DNA from: an uncultured Collinsella sp.
GTDB lineage: Bacteria > Actinomycetota > Coriobacteriia > Coriobacteriales > Coriobacteriaceae
Direction of reading: 5' to 3'
NCBI GenBank assembly: GCA_902478545.1
Contig: CABSLA010000007.1
Location: 1-64,000, forward strand
Length of the DNA: 64,000 bases
The stretch's first letter is position 1; every line of letters starts with the position of its first letter. The notes under the pieces are model-generated. The model worked only from the letters and a program-made list of their open reading frames with translations, did not search any database and was not told the origin of the DNA. Below are positions 48,432 through 57,711 of this stretch, piece after piece. The position numbers and the translations under genes are program-made.

Positions 48432-49889
48432 CTAACCCATCCAACTAGAGGACAGAGGACCGGCGACGACGACCATGATCATGAGGACGACGAACACGAA
48501 CGCCATGGCGCGCGGAAGGGGCTGGCCGGCGGCCACGGTCTCGCTCGGCTCACCGGGCAGGACCTTACCCATCCAACGCAGGAACCATGCGAAGGTGGCG
48601 ACGGTCTCGACGACCATGACGCACACGAGGACGAAGATGACCGTGTTGGAAGCACCAACCGCGAAGCCACCGGAAATAATCTGGAACTTGGAGAAGAACG
48701 TGCTCATGGGGGGCACGCCGGCGATAGCGGTCGCGGCGACCGCGAAGCCCACGCCCGTGACCGGGTACTTCTTCATGAGGCCCTGGATCTTGGGCAACAT
48801 ACGGGTTCCCAGCGTGAAGCTGAGGGAGCCGGCGATGAGGAAGAACAGGGTCTTGGTGAACGCGTGGTTGAAGATGTGCTCGACGGCGCCGTTGAACGCC
48901 ATCTGGCTTCCGAACACGGAGAGGCCCAGGCCGAAGAACACGTAGGCGAGCTGCGCGATCGTCGAGAAGGCGAGCAGGCGCTTCATATCCTTCTGGGGCA
49001 GGTACATGAGGAAGCCGAAGAGCATGGTCACGACGGCGTCGATGATGGCGACCCAACCGACGATCTCGGGGATATCGCCGGCACTCGCAAGAGCGCGGGC
49101 GAACACGCACACGCCGACCTTCACCATGGACGCGCCATGGAGGTAGGCGGAAACGGGCGTGGGGGCCTCCATTGCGGAGGGCAGCCACATGTAGAGCGGG
49201 AACTGGGCGGACTTGGCCCAAGCGGCGAACAGGATGAGCAGCAGCACGACGGTCTTCATACCGGAATCGAGCTGGGAGATCGCGCTCAGCGCGAACGTGC
49301 CGGTTCCGGCGAACAGGAAGGCCGCGCCGATGTAGAGTCCCAGAGCGCCGATATGGGTGATGATGAGCGCCTTCATACCGGCCTTCTTGGCCGTGGGCGT
49401 CATGTAGTAGCTGATGAGGCCCCAGGAGCACACGCCGGTGATCTCGAAGAAAACGAGCTGGCCGACGATGGTGGAGCTGTAGGCGAGACCGGCCATGGCG
49501 CCGATGAACGTGGAGAAGTACACGTAGAAGCGGCGACGGGGCGCGTCGGGATGCTCCTTGTTCTTATCGCTCATGTACGGGAACGAATAGATGACGACGA
49601 GCAGGCCGATAGCGACGAACGCGGGTGCGAGCAGCGTGCTCATCCGGTCGAATATGAAGCCCATGACCAAGGTCTGGCCCATACTCGCCCAGGTTACATC
49701 GACCGCGTTCATGCCGTTTCCGGCAAACGTCGCGGCCAAGCCAACGGAAGCGACCGTGGCGATGCCGCCGGCAAAGGCGCATATCCATTTAGCGTAGGGA
49801 CGCGGCAGCATGACGATGAGCAGGGAGCCCAGCATGGGGACGGCGATCGCCACCATGGCAAAGAGGGACAAGCTCGATTCGATTGACAT
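48432..49889 (-). CDS. hyfD: Hydrogenase membrane subunit HyfD (antiporter family)
   Basis: A 485-residue NuoL/NuoM-like protein with about fourteen helices. The conserved Glu is in LVFFEITGVCSWGLISYYM, the Lys/His region in WLPSAMEAPTPVSAYLHG and KDMKRLLAFSTIAQLAY. Its presence separates this complex from the smaller E. coli hydrogenase-3 and makes ion pumping more credible. Confidence 0.88.
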   Translation of the reverse strand: MSIESSLSLFAMVAIAVPMLGSLLIVMLPRPYAKWICAFAGGIATVASVGLAATFAGNGMNAVDVTWASMGQTLVMGFIFDRMSTLLAPAFVAIGLLVVIYSFPYMSDKNKEHPDAPRRRFYVYFSTFIGAMAGLAYSSTIVGQLVFFEITGVCSWGLISYYMTPTAKKAGMKALIITHIGALGLYIGAAFLFAGTGTFALSAISQLDSGMKTVVLLLILFAAWAKSAQFPLYMWLPSAMEAPTPVSAYLHGASMVKVGVCVFARALASAGDIPEIVGWVAIIDAVVTMLFGFLMYLPQKDMKRLLAFSTIAQLAYVFFGLGLSVFGSQMAFNGAVEHIFNHAFTKTLFFLIAGSLSFTLGTRMLPKIQGLMKKYPVTGVGFAVAATAIAGVPPMSTFFSKFQIISGGFAVGASNTVIFVLVCVMVVETVATFAWFLRWMGKVLPGEPSETVAAGQPLPRAMAFVFVVLMIMVVVAGPLSSSWMG

Positions 49890-49905
49890 AGTTTCTCCCT
49901 TCTCC

Positions 49906-50829
49906 CTACACGCCTACGACGACGAAGACGAACGCGAGGACCGCGATGCCGACGACGGCCCAGGTCTGGTTACCGAGCACCTTGAAGCGCGAACGGGAAA
50001 CGGAGTTCTCGAGCACGCCGCAGACAACGAAATCGACCAGGCACTTGACAAGGAAGACGACGGCGCCCACGAGAGCGGTGACGCCGATGGTCGCGGGCTC
50101 TCCCCAGGGGATGAAGATGGAGGTGAACCAAGCGACGACCACGACCTGCTTCATGCCCATGGCGAGCTTCATCATGGCCAGGGACGGGCCGGAGAGCTCG
50201 GCGAGCGGGCCCTCCTGGAGCTCCTGCTCGGCTTCGGCCTGATCGAACGGAAGCTTGCCGAGCTCCATATAGCAGGCGGCCGCGAAGGCGACGCCGGCGA
50301 GGATGACGGCGACGACGCTCGAGACGTTGCCCGTAACGATGTGCTGACCCATGGTCGCAATGTCCGTGGAGCCGCACACGATGGCGACGGTAAACAGCGC
50401 GATGAGCATGGACGGCTCGATGAGCACGCTCATGAGGAGCTCGCGGATACCGCCGAAGCCCGCGTAGGCGTTGGAGGAATCCACGCCGGACAGCGCGAAG
50501 AAGAAACGGGACAGCGCGAGCGCGTACATGATGGTGATGGCGTCACCAAAGACGGGCATGGGGCTCTCGAGCGTGAACATGGGCAGGCCCATGGCGAGCA
50601 TGAACGACACCGCGAGGAACAGCGGCGGCATGATGCGCAGCACGAAGCTCGAGTCGGAACTCACGGACTCGGGACGCGCCATGAGCTTCGCGAGGTCCCG
50701 GTAATCCTGAAGGATGGACGGACCGCGGCGATTGTGCATCTTCGCGCGAATCACACGGGCGAGGCCGGAGAAGAAGGGCGCGACCAGCATGACCACGAGG
50801 CCCTGCGCTATCGCAAGAACGATGTTCAT
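49906..50829 (-). CDS. hyfC: Hydrogenase membrane subunit HyfC/HycD (NuoH family)
   Basis: A 307-residue protein with eight helices that links the hydrogenase module to the membrane arm. The NuoH-type motifs RAKMHNRRGPSILQDYRDL and the acidic loop EAEQELQEGPLAELSGPSLAMMKLA are present. The distance to hyfB upstream is 17 bases and to hyfD 16 bases. Confidence 0.92.
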   Translation of the reverse strand: MNIVLAIAQGLVVMLVAPFFSGLARVIRAKMHNRRGPSILQDYRDLAKLMARPESVSSDSSFVLRIMPPLFLAVSFMLAMGLPMFTLESPMPVFGDAITIMYALALSRFFFALSGVDSSNAYAGFGGIRELLMSVLIEPSMLIALFTVAIVCGSTDIATMGQHIVTGNVSSVVAVILAGVAFAAACYMELGKLPFDQAEAEQELQEGPLAELSGPSLAMMKLAMGMKQVVVVAWFTSIFIPWGEPATIGVTALVGAVVFLVKCLVDFVVCGVLENSVSRSRFKVLGNQTWAVVGIAVLAFVFVVVGV

Positions 50830-50846
50830 AATATCCTCTCCCCTCT

Positions 50847-52865
50847 CTAGACCATGACCACGGCGAGCACGAGGAAGACCACGAGCGCCGCGACGATGTA
50901 GCAGATGTATACGGAGTAGTTGCCGCCCTCGATCTTGGAGGCGAGGCCGGCCAGCTTATCGGCACCCTCGCTCGGTGCATCGACCAGGAAGCGGTCGGGC
51001 AGGGGCTCAACGCCCTGGGCGACACCGGTGAGCTTCTGGAACACGTGCGCGATGGACCAGCAGATCTTGGTGCATACCTCGCGCAGGGTGTAGAGCGGGC
51101 CCATGAAGAGCTCTACGTCTGACGCGAAGCTCGTGGCGACGACGGGCATGTGCTCGTTGGGCTCGTAGCCGCACGCCCAAGGGTCGGTCTTCTTAGCGGG
51201 GGCCTTGGTGCCGAGGCAGGACCTCAACACGAACGCGAGGCCGGTGAGGACCACGAGCGCGATGGCGATCGCGGGGGTGGAGGTGGCGGCACCGGAAATC
51301 TCGTTCACCAGAGACACGCCCGAGGTGGCTGTGACGGCAGAGCCGGCAAGCACGCTCTGGGCGACGTCGCCCAGAACCGGGGCGATGACGGGAGAGCCGA
51401 TTCCCAGCACCACGCAGATGGCCGCGAGGAGCATCTGCGAGAACAACATCGGAGCCGGGGACTCCTTGGCGTTCGCGGCCTCCTGGGAACGAGGGCTGCT
51501 CGCGAACGAGACGCCGTAGGCCTTCACGAAGCACGTGACGGCCAGGGCACCGGTGATGGCGAGGGCGGCCGCGGAGGCGACGGCGAACACCATGACGACC
51601 GGGTCGGAGAGCGTCGAGATGTTGAACAGGGACTGGTAGGTGAACCACTCGGAAACGAAGCCGTTGAGCGGCGGGATAGCCGAGATGGCAAGGGCACCGA
51701 TGAGGAAGCAGACGGCCGTGACCGGCATACGGCGGAACAGGCCGCCCATCTTCTCCATGTTGCGCGTACCCGTGGCATAGAGCAGGGAGCCCGCGCCGAG
51801 GAACAGCTCGCCCTTGAACATGGCGTGGTTGAGCGTGTGGTAGAGGGCGGCCATGAGCGCGATCGTCGCGATGACGTCGTTGCCCAGGGCGTGCGCCGTC
51901 ATGGACGCGCCGACACCGAGCAAGATGATGCCGATGTTCTCGACGGAGTGATAGGCCAGCAGGCGCTTGATGTCATGCTCCTGCAGGGCGAAGGCCACGC
52001 CGAGGACCGACGAGATCGCACCGAAGACCATGACCATAAGGCCCCACCAGACCTGAACGCCCGAAGCAGAAAGCAGGTCGAGACCAACCTTGAGGATACC
52101 GAAGATACCGATCTTGATCATGCCGCCGGACATGAGGGCCGACACGTTGGACGGCGCCTCGGGATGCGCCTTGGGCAGCCAGCCGTGCAGCGGGATGATA
52201 CCGGCCTTGGCGCCAAAGCCAAAGAAGGCGAGCACGAAGCACACGGAGGCGACCGCGGGGCTAAACTGCGTGGCACGGAAATCCGCAAAGGCAAACGAGC
52301 CGCCGGCGAAGTTGGTCATGGTGAGGAAGCTCGCCATGATGAGCACAAAGCCCACGTGCGCGATCACAAAGTAGAGCCAACCACCATGGATGGAGTTCTC
52401 GTTCTCCTCGATTACGACCAGGAAGTACGAGGTCAGCGACATAAGCTCAAAGGCGACCAGGAACCAAAACACGTTGTCGGCTGTGATGACGAGCATCATG
52501 GAAGCCACGAAGGTGTTAAAGAAGAAGCCGGCGCGGCCCTTTTTGCCCGGGTACTCATCAAAGTAGTTGAGACCGTAGATCGAACCGGCAAACGCGAGCA
52601 CCGAGATGAGCGCCACGAACAGGCCGGACAGCTGATTGAGCAGCAGCTGGAAATGGGCAAACGGGAAAAACACGATGGTGTCGACCGACGTGACATCGCC
52701 CAGCACGGCCTGGATACCAGCCACAAACGAAAGCACCGCGGCGACGGCGCCGATAAGGCAGCCGGCGGTCTTGGCGGCGTTATCGGCCTTGATCAGCAGA
52801 ACCGAGGCGAGCGCACCGATGCACGAGACGGCAAGCGATGCGATAAACAGCGTCATGCTATCCAT
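50847..52865 (-). CDS. hyfB: Hydrogenase membrane subunit HyfB/HycC (NuoL family)
   Basis: A 672-residue protein with about sixteen helices, of the NuoL-like antiporter family. Conserved Glu in FWFLVAFELMSLTSYFLVV, the Lys region GIIPLHGWLPKAHPEAPSNV and DIKRLLAYHSVENIGII. A hydrophilic stretch and last helix form a C-terminal extension. Its start overlaps the 3' end of the ferredoxin subunit gene by 8 bases. Confidence 0.92.
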   Translation of the reverse strand: MDSMTLFIASLAVSCIGALASVLLIKADNAAKTAGCLIGAVAAVLSFVAGIQAVLGDVTSVDTIVFFPFAHFQLLLNQLSGLFVALISVLAFAGSIYGLNYFDEYPGKKGRAGFFFNTFVASMMLVITADNVFWFLVAFELMSLTSYFLVVIEENENSIHGGWLYFVIAHVGFVLIMASFLTMTNFAGGSFAFADFRATQFSPAVASVCFVLAFFGFGAKAGIIPLHGWLPKAHPEAPSNVSALMSGGMIKIGIFGILKVGLDLLSASGVQVWWGLMVMVFGAISSVLGVAFALQEHDIKRLLAYHSVENIGIILLGVGASMTAHALGNDVIATIALMAALYHTLNHAMFKGELFLGAGSLLYATGTRNMEKMGGLFRRMPVTAVCFLIGALAISAIPPLNGFVSEWFTYQSLFNISTLSDPVVMVFAVASAAALAITGALAVTCFVKAYGVSFASSPRSQEAANAKESPAPMLFSQMLLAAICVVLGIGSPVIAPVLGDVAQSVLAGSAVTATSGVSLVNEISGAATSTPAIAIALVVLTGLAFVLRSCLGTKAPAKKTDPWACGYEPNEHMPVVATSFASDVELFMGPLYTLREVCTKICWSIAHVFQKLTGVAQGVEPLPDRFLVDAPSEGADKLAGLASKIEGGNYSVYICYIVAALVVFLVLAVVMV

Positions 52866-53481
52866 TGTTTACGCTCCCTTCTGCTTTCTCGGACAGACCC
52901 TGGGCCACAGCGGTAACGTCGACGGACGGACCGTTTTCGATCGAGCGCAGGCGCTTGGCCTCGTCGAGTTCGCGATCGGCCGCGCCGCCCATGACGGTCA
53001 GCGCCTTGGTGGGGCACGCCGCCACACAATGCGGGCCGTCCGGATCGAAGGCGCACAGGTCGCACTTGACGGCGCAGGTGTACTGGCCAGGAGCCCACGT
53101 AAGCAGGCTGCTCAGGGACTTAGGATACGAAGGCGTCGGGTCGCACATGCCTGCGACACCGGCGATAGACGTGCCATCGGGATGGATGGCACCGAAGGGG
53201 CACGCGATGGCGCACAGCCTGCACCCGATGCACTCCTGCTCCTTGACGTGGATGCGGTCGCCATCGTGCTCGATGGCATTCACCGGGCAAACCTCGGCGC
53301 AGGGGGCACCCTCGCAATGGTGGCAGGCAAGGGCGGCCGAAATACCGCCGGTCTTCACGAGCGCCAGACGCGGCGTATCCTGAAGACCCTGCATCCGGTG
53401 GGCGTCGGCACAGGCGGACTGGCATGTTCCGCAGCCGATGCACCTCTCCGGGTTGATGTCGATGAAGCGGTTCATCCCCAC
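52858..53481 (-). CDS. hycB: Electron-transfer ferredoxin subunit HycB/HyfA
   Basis: A 207-residue protein with four [4Fe-4S] sites: CIGCGTCQSAC, CHHCEGAPCAEVCP, CIGCRLCAIACP and CDLCAFDPDGPHCVAACP. It should carry electrons from FdhF to the hydrogenase. It stands between fdhF and hyfB. A second four-cluster protein at 55852-56370 has the same build; one of the two may be HydN-like and serve fdhF maturation or another electron path. Confidence 0.9.
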   Translation of the reverse strand: MGMNRFIDINPERCIGCGTCQSACADAHRMQGLQDTPRLALVKTGGISAALACHHCEGAPCAEVCPVNAIEHDGDRIHVKEQECIGCRLCAIACPFGAIHPDGTSIAGVAGMCDPTPSYPKSLSSLLTWAPGQYTCAVKCDLCAFDPDGPHCVAACPTKALTVMGGAADRELDEAKRLRSIENGPSVDVTAVAQGLSEKAEGSVNNG

Positions 53482-53553
53482 TTCCTTTCAAAATAACGGG
53501 CCGGGCTCCCGAACGTACGGGACGCCCGGCCCAAAAAGCCAACGAGAACGGGA

Positions 53554-55776
53554 CTACACGATTTGATTCACGTGCGTCTCGTCGTCGAACTTGGCGGCGC
53601 CGGGCTCAACATCCTGGGGAGCGGCGGCGTCCACCAGAGCCTGCTTGAGCTCGGTGTACTGACGCTCGACCTCGCCCTCTGCCCAGACCTGGTCGGCAAT
53701 GGCGTCGACCTGACAGGCGGAGAACTTGTCCTCGGGCGTGTGCGAGACCGGGTCGACTTTGTGAATGGTCAGCTCGTTGCACTTGCCGATCCACCACTGG
53801 TAGGTCATATAGACCGTGCCCTTGTTGATACGGTCGCTCACGTCGGCGCGGCTGTATACCTGGCCGCGGCGGCTGTGGATCGAGACGATGTCGCCATTCT
53901 TGATGCCGCGCGCCTGGGCATCCGCGGGATTCATGCGGACAAAGCCCGGCTCGTCGGCAAGCAGCGCCAGCGTCTTGCAGTTGCCGGTCATCGAGCGGCA
54001 GCTGTAGTGGCCGACCTCGCGAACGGTGCACAGGATGAGCGGGTACTCATCGTCGGGAAGCTCGGAGGGCGCCTCCCAGTCGTGCGCCATCAGGTTGGCG
54101 CGACCGTCCTTGGTGGTGAACTTGCCACCAGCGAACATGTCGGGCGTACCGTGGTCGTTCACATCGGTGCTCTTGACCGGCCACTGGGCGTAACCGCCCT
54201 CGGGAGCCATCTTCTCGTAGGTTGCGCCCACAAAGTTGGGGCACAGGCTAATGCACTCGTTCCAGATCTGCTCGGTGTTGTCGTAGTGCATGGGATAGCC
54301 CATGCGCGTAGACAGGTCCGCGAAGATCTCCCAGTCGTGGCGGCACTCGCCCTTGGGCGGAACGGCCGCGTCAAAGTGCTGGAAGCTACGGTCGGATGCG
54401 GTAAAGACACCCTCGTGCTCGCCCCAAGAGGTGGCAGGCAGGATGACGTCGGCGAGCATGGTCGTCTGCGTCATAAAGATGTCCTGGCAAATGAACAGAT
54501 CCAGCTCGGAGAGCGTCTTGCGCATTCCGGCCGAATCGGGCTCGGTCTGCACCGGGTCCTCGCCGTAGTTGTAGAAGCAGTGCACCTTGCCCTCGTCGAC
54601 CAGGTGGCCCAGGTCGGTGAGCTTGTAGCCCTCCTCGAGCGGGAGCTTTTCCTCGGGCACGCCCCAAGCCTTGGCAAACTTGGCACGCACAGCCGGGTCG
54701 GTGACTTTCTGGTAGCCAGGGTACAGGTTGGGCAGCATGCCCATATCGCAGGAGCCCTGGACGTTGTTCTGACCGCGCACGGGCGCGAGGCCGGAATTGG
54801 GTTTGCCGATCTGGCCGGCAACGCAGGCGATGGAGGCGATGGTGTGCACCGTCTTCAGGTTCTGCTTCTGCTGGCATACGCCCATGCCCCAGCCAATGAT
54901 GGCAGAGGGCTTCGCCGTGGCGTACATCTCGGCAGCTTGGTGGATCAGCGCGGGCTCGACACCCGTGATGTCCTGTACGGATTCGGGAGTGTAGTTCTTG
55001 ATGGTCTCCCACCACTCGTCAAAGCCGTTCGTATGCTCGGCGACGAATTCCTTGTCGTAGAGGCCATCGTTGACCAAGCAGTTGGCAAAGGCGTTGAGGA
55101 ACGCAACATTGCAACCGTTCTTGATCGGAAGGTAGAGATCGGCGATACGCGCGGTTTCGATATGGCGCGGGTCGGCGACGATGATCTTGCAACCCTTTTC
55201 TTTGGCTCGCACGATACGCCTTGCGACGATGGGGTGCGAATCGGCAGGGTTATAGCCGAAGAGGAAAATGCAGCCCGCATCCTCCATACCGGGGATGGAG
55301 CATGACATGCAACCTGAACCAACCGTGTCCATCAGACCGAGGACAGTAGGGCCGTGTCAAGTACGGGCGCAGTTGTCCACGCTGTGGGTGCCGATGCACG
55401 CACGCGTAAACTTCTGCATGACGTAGTTCGCCTCATTGCCGCCGCCTCGCGAGGAGCCGGTGGTCATGACAGCGTTAGGACCATATTCGTCAATTATGGC
55501 CTGCATCTTAGATGCGGTGAAATCCAGTGCCTCGTCCCAGCTTACGCGCTCAAGATCCGCGCCCTTAGTGCGGCGGATCATCGGGTGCAGTACGCGAGGA
55601 GTCAAGATCTTGGTGTCGTTGATGAAGTCGTAGCCGCTCATGCCCTTAAGGCACAGCTCGCTCTGGTTGGTGATGCCGTTGAGCGGTTCGGTGCCCACGA
55701 CCTGGCCGTTTTGGACCAGGAGGTTAAACTGGCAACCGGCGCCGCAGTACGGGCAGATCACTTTATGCTTCTCCAT
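53554..55776 (-). CDS. fdhF: Formate dehydrogenase H, selenocysteine-containing (FdhF)
   Basis: A 740-residue molybdopterin enzyme that oxidises formate to CO2. The two reading frames 55776-55357 and 55332-53554 are one gene: at 55359-55357 the codon is UGA in DNCART-Sec-HGPTVLGL, exactly where E. coli FdhF has Sec (CARV-Sec-HGP). The [4Fe-4S] ligands are CPYCGAGC...CLKG; the C-terminal domain has EVGHYSCRSMTGNCKTL. A SECIS-like hairpin follows the UGA. RBS AAGGAGGG precedes MEKHK. Partner tRNA-Sec, selA and selB are in the same cluster. Confidence 0.96.
55312..55356 (-). promoter_or_regulatory. SECIS element of fdhF
   Basis: Right after the UGA the mRNA can fold as CTGTCC...GGACA with GGTCT in the apical loop (55338-55334). 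The GG of that loop starts 18 bases after the UGA, the same spacing and the same GGUCU as I recall for the E. coli fdhF SECIS. This recruits SelB. Confidence 0.8.
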
Positions 55777-55799
55777 GACACCCTCCTTCCTTTTTCTGC

Positions 55800-55831
55800 T
55801 ACCGATTACTCGGTACTAATTTGACAATCAT
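55800..55831. repeat. Shared motif, copy 2 (GGTACTAATTTGACAATC)
   Basis: ACCGATTACT is followed by CGGTACTAATTTGACAATC, matching 24031-24069 in both blocks. The first part is itself a small palindrome (TACCGA-TTAC-TCGGTA). It stands 24 bases upstream of the fdhF start codon, followed further out by a TTGGG/CCCAA hairpin. Confidence 0.5.
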
Positions 55832-55851
55832 TGGGCTTGTCGCCCCAACGC

Positions 55852-56370
55852 TTACGCCTCGTTTTCGATGGTGGCGCGGGCACGCTCGGCGGTTAGTTCC
55901 GCCAGGCGCTCCTCGTCTACCAGGGTGAGACCCTTGGTCGGGCACGCCTCGGCACACGCCGGACCGCCGGGACGGTCCACGCACAGGTCGCACTTGAGCA
56001 CGAAGCTCTTGGTCTGCGAACCCACGCGCACGTCGCCCATCAAGACGGGGACCTGCGTGGTCGCCACGCTCACGGCGCCAAAGGGACAGGCCATGACGCA
56101 GCTCTTGCAGCCGATGCAGTTGTCCTCGTTGACGCCGATACGATGGTTCTTCGGATCAAAGAACAAGGCGCCCGTGGGGCAGGCCTTGGCGCACGGGGCA
56201 TCCTCGCAGTGATGGCAAGCCACCGGTGCGGAGATCTCGTAGGTGCGCGTCACGCGCAGGCGCGGCGCGGCGATGTTGCCGGGGATGTCGTGTGCCTCGA
56301 TACACGCCGCCATGCAGGTTTGACACCCAATGCAGCGCGAGGAATCGGCTACGACTCGTTTATTGCCCAT
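55852..56370 (-). CDS. Four-cluster ferredoxin, HydN/HycB-like
   Basis: A 172-residue protein with four [4Fe-4S] sites: CIGCQTCMAAC, CHHCEDAPCAKACP, CIGCKSCVMACP and CDLCVDRPGGPACAEACP. It is the first gene of the formate hydrogenlyase block, 75 bases before fdhF, as hydN precedes or accompanies fdhF in enterics. GGAGGGAGTGAACAAC precedes the ATG at 56370; the 58 codons ahead in the longest frame are leader. It differs from HycB (52858-53481) in being shorter between the third and fourth cluster motifs. Confidence 0.88.
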   Translation of the reverse strand: MGNKRVVADSSRCIGCQTCMAACIEAHDIPGNIAAPRLRVTRTYEISAPVACHHCEDAPCAKACPTGALFFDPKNHRIGVNEDNCIGCKSCVMACPFGAVSVATTQVPVLMGDVRVGSQTKSFVLKCDLCVDRPGGPACAEACPTKGLTLVDEERLAELTAERARATIENEA

Positions 56371-56521
56371 GTTGTTCACTCCCTCCTGAATCCCATGCCG
56401 GAGAGACCCTGTCGACGTTGCCCCAAGCCGCCCGTGGCCTGGCATCGGCGTATCGAATGCATGCGGCGAAACAGGCACTCGGTAGAATTTCTCCAACGGT
56501 ATACAGGTTGAATATACGCAG

Positions 56522-56573
56522 TTGCAGGGGGCAAACTTGAGCATAAGCCCTGCAATACGGGTGTATTGCAGGG
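56522..56573. promoter_or_regulatory. Three CCCTGCAA sites upstream of the formate operon
   Basis: CCCTGCAA occurs at 56548-56555 (plus) and at 56522-56529 and 56566-56573 (minus). The last two of these form a perfect 11-bp inverted repeat CCCTGCAATAC/GTATTGCAGGG with a 4-base centre (56548-56573). The sites lie 150-200 bases before the first gene of the formate hydrogenlyase block and may bind its regulator. The rest of the 428-base gap (56371-56798) holds no gene I can see; no -24/-12 sigma-54 promoter was found. Confidence 0.45.
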
Positions 56574-56734
56574 GTTTTGGCAGGTTGGAATTATTCTCGA
56601 TAGGATATAAAGGTGAGTGTATTACACGCGTACGTTCGAGAGAGATTTCACGCCCGCTTCTAAAGGATGTAGTACGTTTGTAGTATTGTTCACACTCAAT
56701 TACTCGAGTGCAATAAAGTAGTCGTTATAAAATT

Positions 56735-56748
56735 GGCTATTATTAGCC
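56735..56748. promoter_or_regulatory. Small palindrome before the toxin-antitoxin genes
   Basis: GGCTA-TTAT-TAGCC, about 50 bases before the antitoxin start, could be the operator for autoregulation by the RelB-like antitoxin. A further palindrome ACTCGAGT is at 56702-56709. Confidence 0.35.
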
Positions 56749-56798
56749 GATACTGTATTTGACTATTCATATTGCCCGCTCATTAAGGGAGGCCAGTG

Positions 56799-57122
56799 AT
56801 GTCATCGACGCAAAAACGAGCCATCCTGCAGGTGCGCATTCGCGAGGAAGATAAACAGCATGCCGAGCGCCTCTACGACGCCATGGGCACATCGCTCGCC
56901 GAGGCTGTCCGTCTATTTGTCGCGCAAAGCATTTTGATGCGCAAGCTCCCCTTTCAGCCGGTCGCCGTGCGCTCAAAGGATGGCACCGCCGCCTATGAAT
57001 CGCTCAAAGCATATGGTGACCCCAATCGCCGCTCCGAGGAGCGCAATGCCTGGATTGAATACCTTGCCACAGAAAGCGACGATTCGGTTTTGGGTCCCGA
57101 GGAAGTAGATATCCATGAGTAG
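56799..57122 (+). CDS. RelB/DinJ-type antitoxin
   Basis: A 107-residue protein whose first 55 residues are a ribbon-helix-helix domain of the RelB/DinJ family (ILQVRIREEDKQHAERLYDA, then GTSLAEAVRLFVAQSILMRKLPF). The C-terminal half (NRRSEERNAWIEYLATESDD) is acidic and would wrap the toxin. It overlaps the PIN toxin gene by 8 bases. AAGGGAGG precedes the ATG at 56799; a GTG three bases earlier is less likely. Confidence 0.82.
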   Translation: MSSTQKRAILQVRIREEDKQHAERLYDAMGTSLAEAVRLFVAQSILMRKLPFQPVAVRSKDGTAAYESLKAYGDPNRRSEERNAWIEYLATESDDSVLGPEEVDIHE

Positions 57123-57570
57123 CACCATCATCGACGAGACCGTCATACTACGTTACCTGCTGGACGACGACGAAGTTCTGTCACCGCGCGCCGCCAAGGT
57201 CATCGCCACGCGCACCGCTCGTGTCTACCCCGAAATCATCACGCGCGTCGTGGTCACGCTGCGCGACGTCTATAAGGTTCCCCGCGTTGAGATTGCTGCG
57301 GCCATGAAAAGGCTGCTCGATGACGTCATGGTCGACGAGCCCACCGTTGTCGCCCTTGCCGTCAAACTCTTTGGCAAGACCCATATGGACTTTACCGATT
57401 GTCTCCTCGCAGCCCGAACCGCCATCTACAACGATGATGTCGTGAGCTTTGGCAAGCCCATCATCCAAGGCATGATCGATTACCGCCACAAGCGCCAAAC
57501 CGCAGCCGAAGCCCGCAACCGCAGCACCGACTCCACCATCGACAAGCTCCGCCACCAATCCCGCCACTAA
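57115..57570 (+). CDS. PIN-domain toxin
   Basis: A 151-residue PIN-fold ribonuclease candidate: Asp7 in IIDETVILRYLLDDDE, a Glu in YPEIITRVVVTL and acidic residues in MDFTDCLLAARTAI. The last beta strand reads VVSFGKPI where many PIN proteins have TFDKxF, so one acidic residue may be missing. The tail (after residue 125) is basic and low in complexity. It is paired with a RelB/DinJ antitoxin, whereas DinJ-like proteins more often pair with RelE-fold toxins. Confidence 0.78.
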   Translation: MSSTIIDETVILRYLLDDDEVLSPRAAKVIATRTARVYPEIITRVVVTLRDVYKVPRVEIAAAMKRLLDDVMVDEPTVVALAVKLFGKTHMDFTDCLLAARTAIYNDDVVSFGKPIIQGMIDYRHKRQTAAEARNRSTDSTIDKLRHQSRH

Positions 57571-57614
57571 CCGACAGACAACGGCATCGCCCGCCCCTCA
57601 GCCCCATCCCCTCC

Positions 57615-57685
57615 TAAGTTGCGGTGAAATACGGACTGTTTCATGCCTTTAAAGGCCTCAACAGTCCGTATTTCACCGCAACTTA
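57615..57685. repeat. TTGCGGTG palindrome, copy 5, between convergent genes
   Basis: Perfect 26-bp arms (57615-57640 and 57660-57685, core GTTGCGGTGAAATACGGACT) with a 19-base loop. It separates the PIN toxin gene from the convergent AbiEi-like gene. Confidence 0.85.
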
Positions 57686-57711
57686 TTGAAGGTTGGCTGC
57701 GAACGATTTCG

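Noticed and set aside
46193..52916. Long charged plus-strand frames (His/Asp/Glu/Arg-rich) opposite hyfF, hyfD and hyfB
   Set aside because: Such composition is the expected antisense reading of hydrophobic membrane-protein genes.
53554..55332. fdhF C-terminal part as a separate gene starting at MDTVGSG
   Set aside because: It continues in frame through the UGA into the N-terminal frame with the Sec-site motif and SECIS.
56371..56798. Sigma-54 (-24/-12) promoter for the formate operon
   Set aside because: No TGGCAC-N5-TTGC match was found on the minus strand in this gap.
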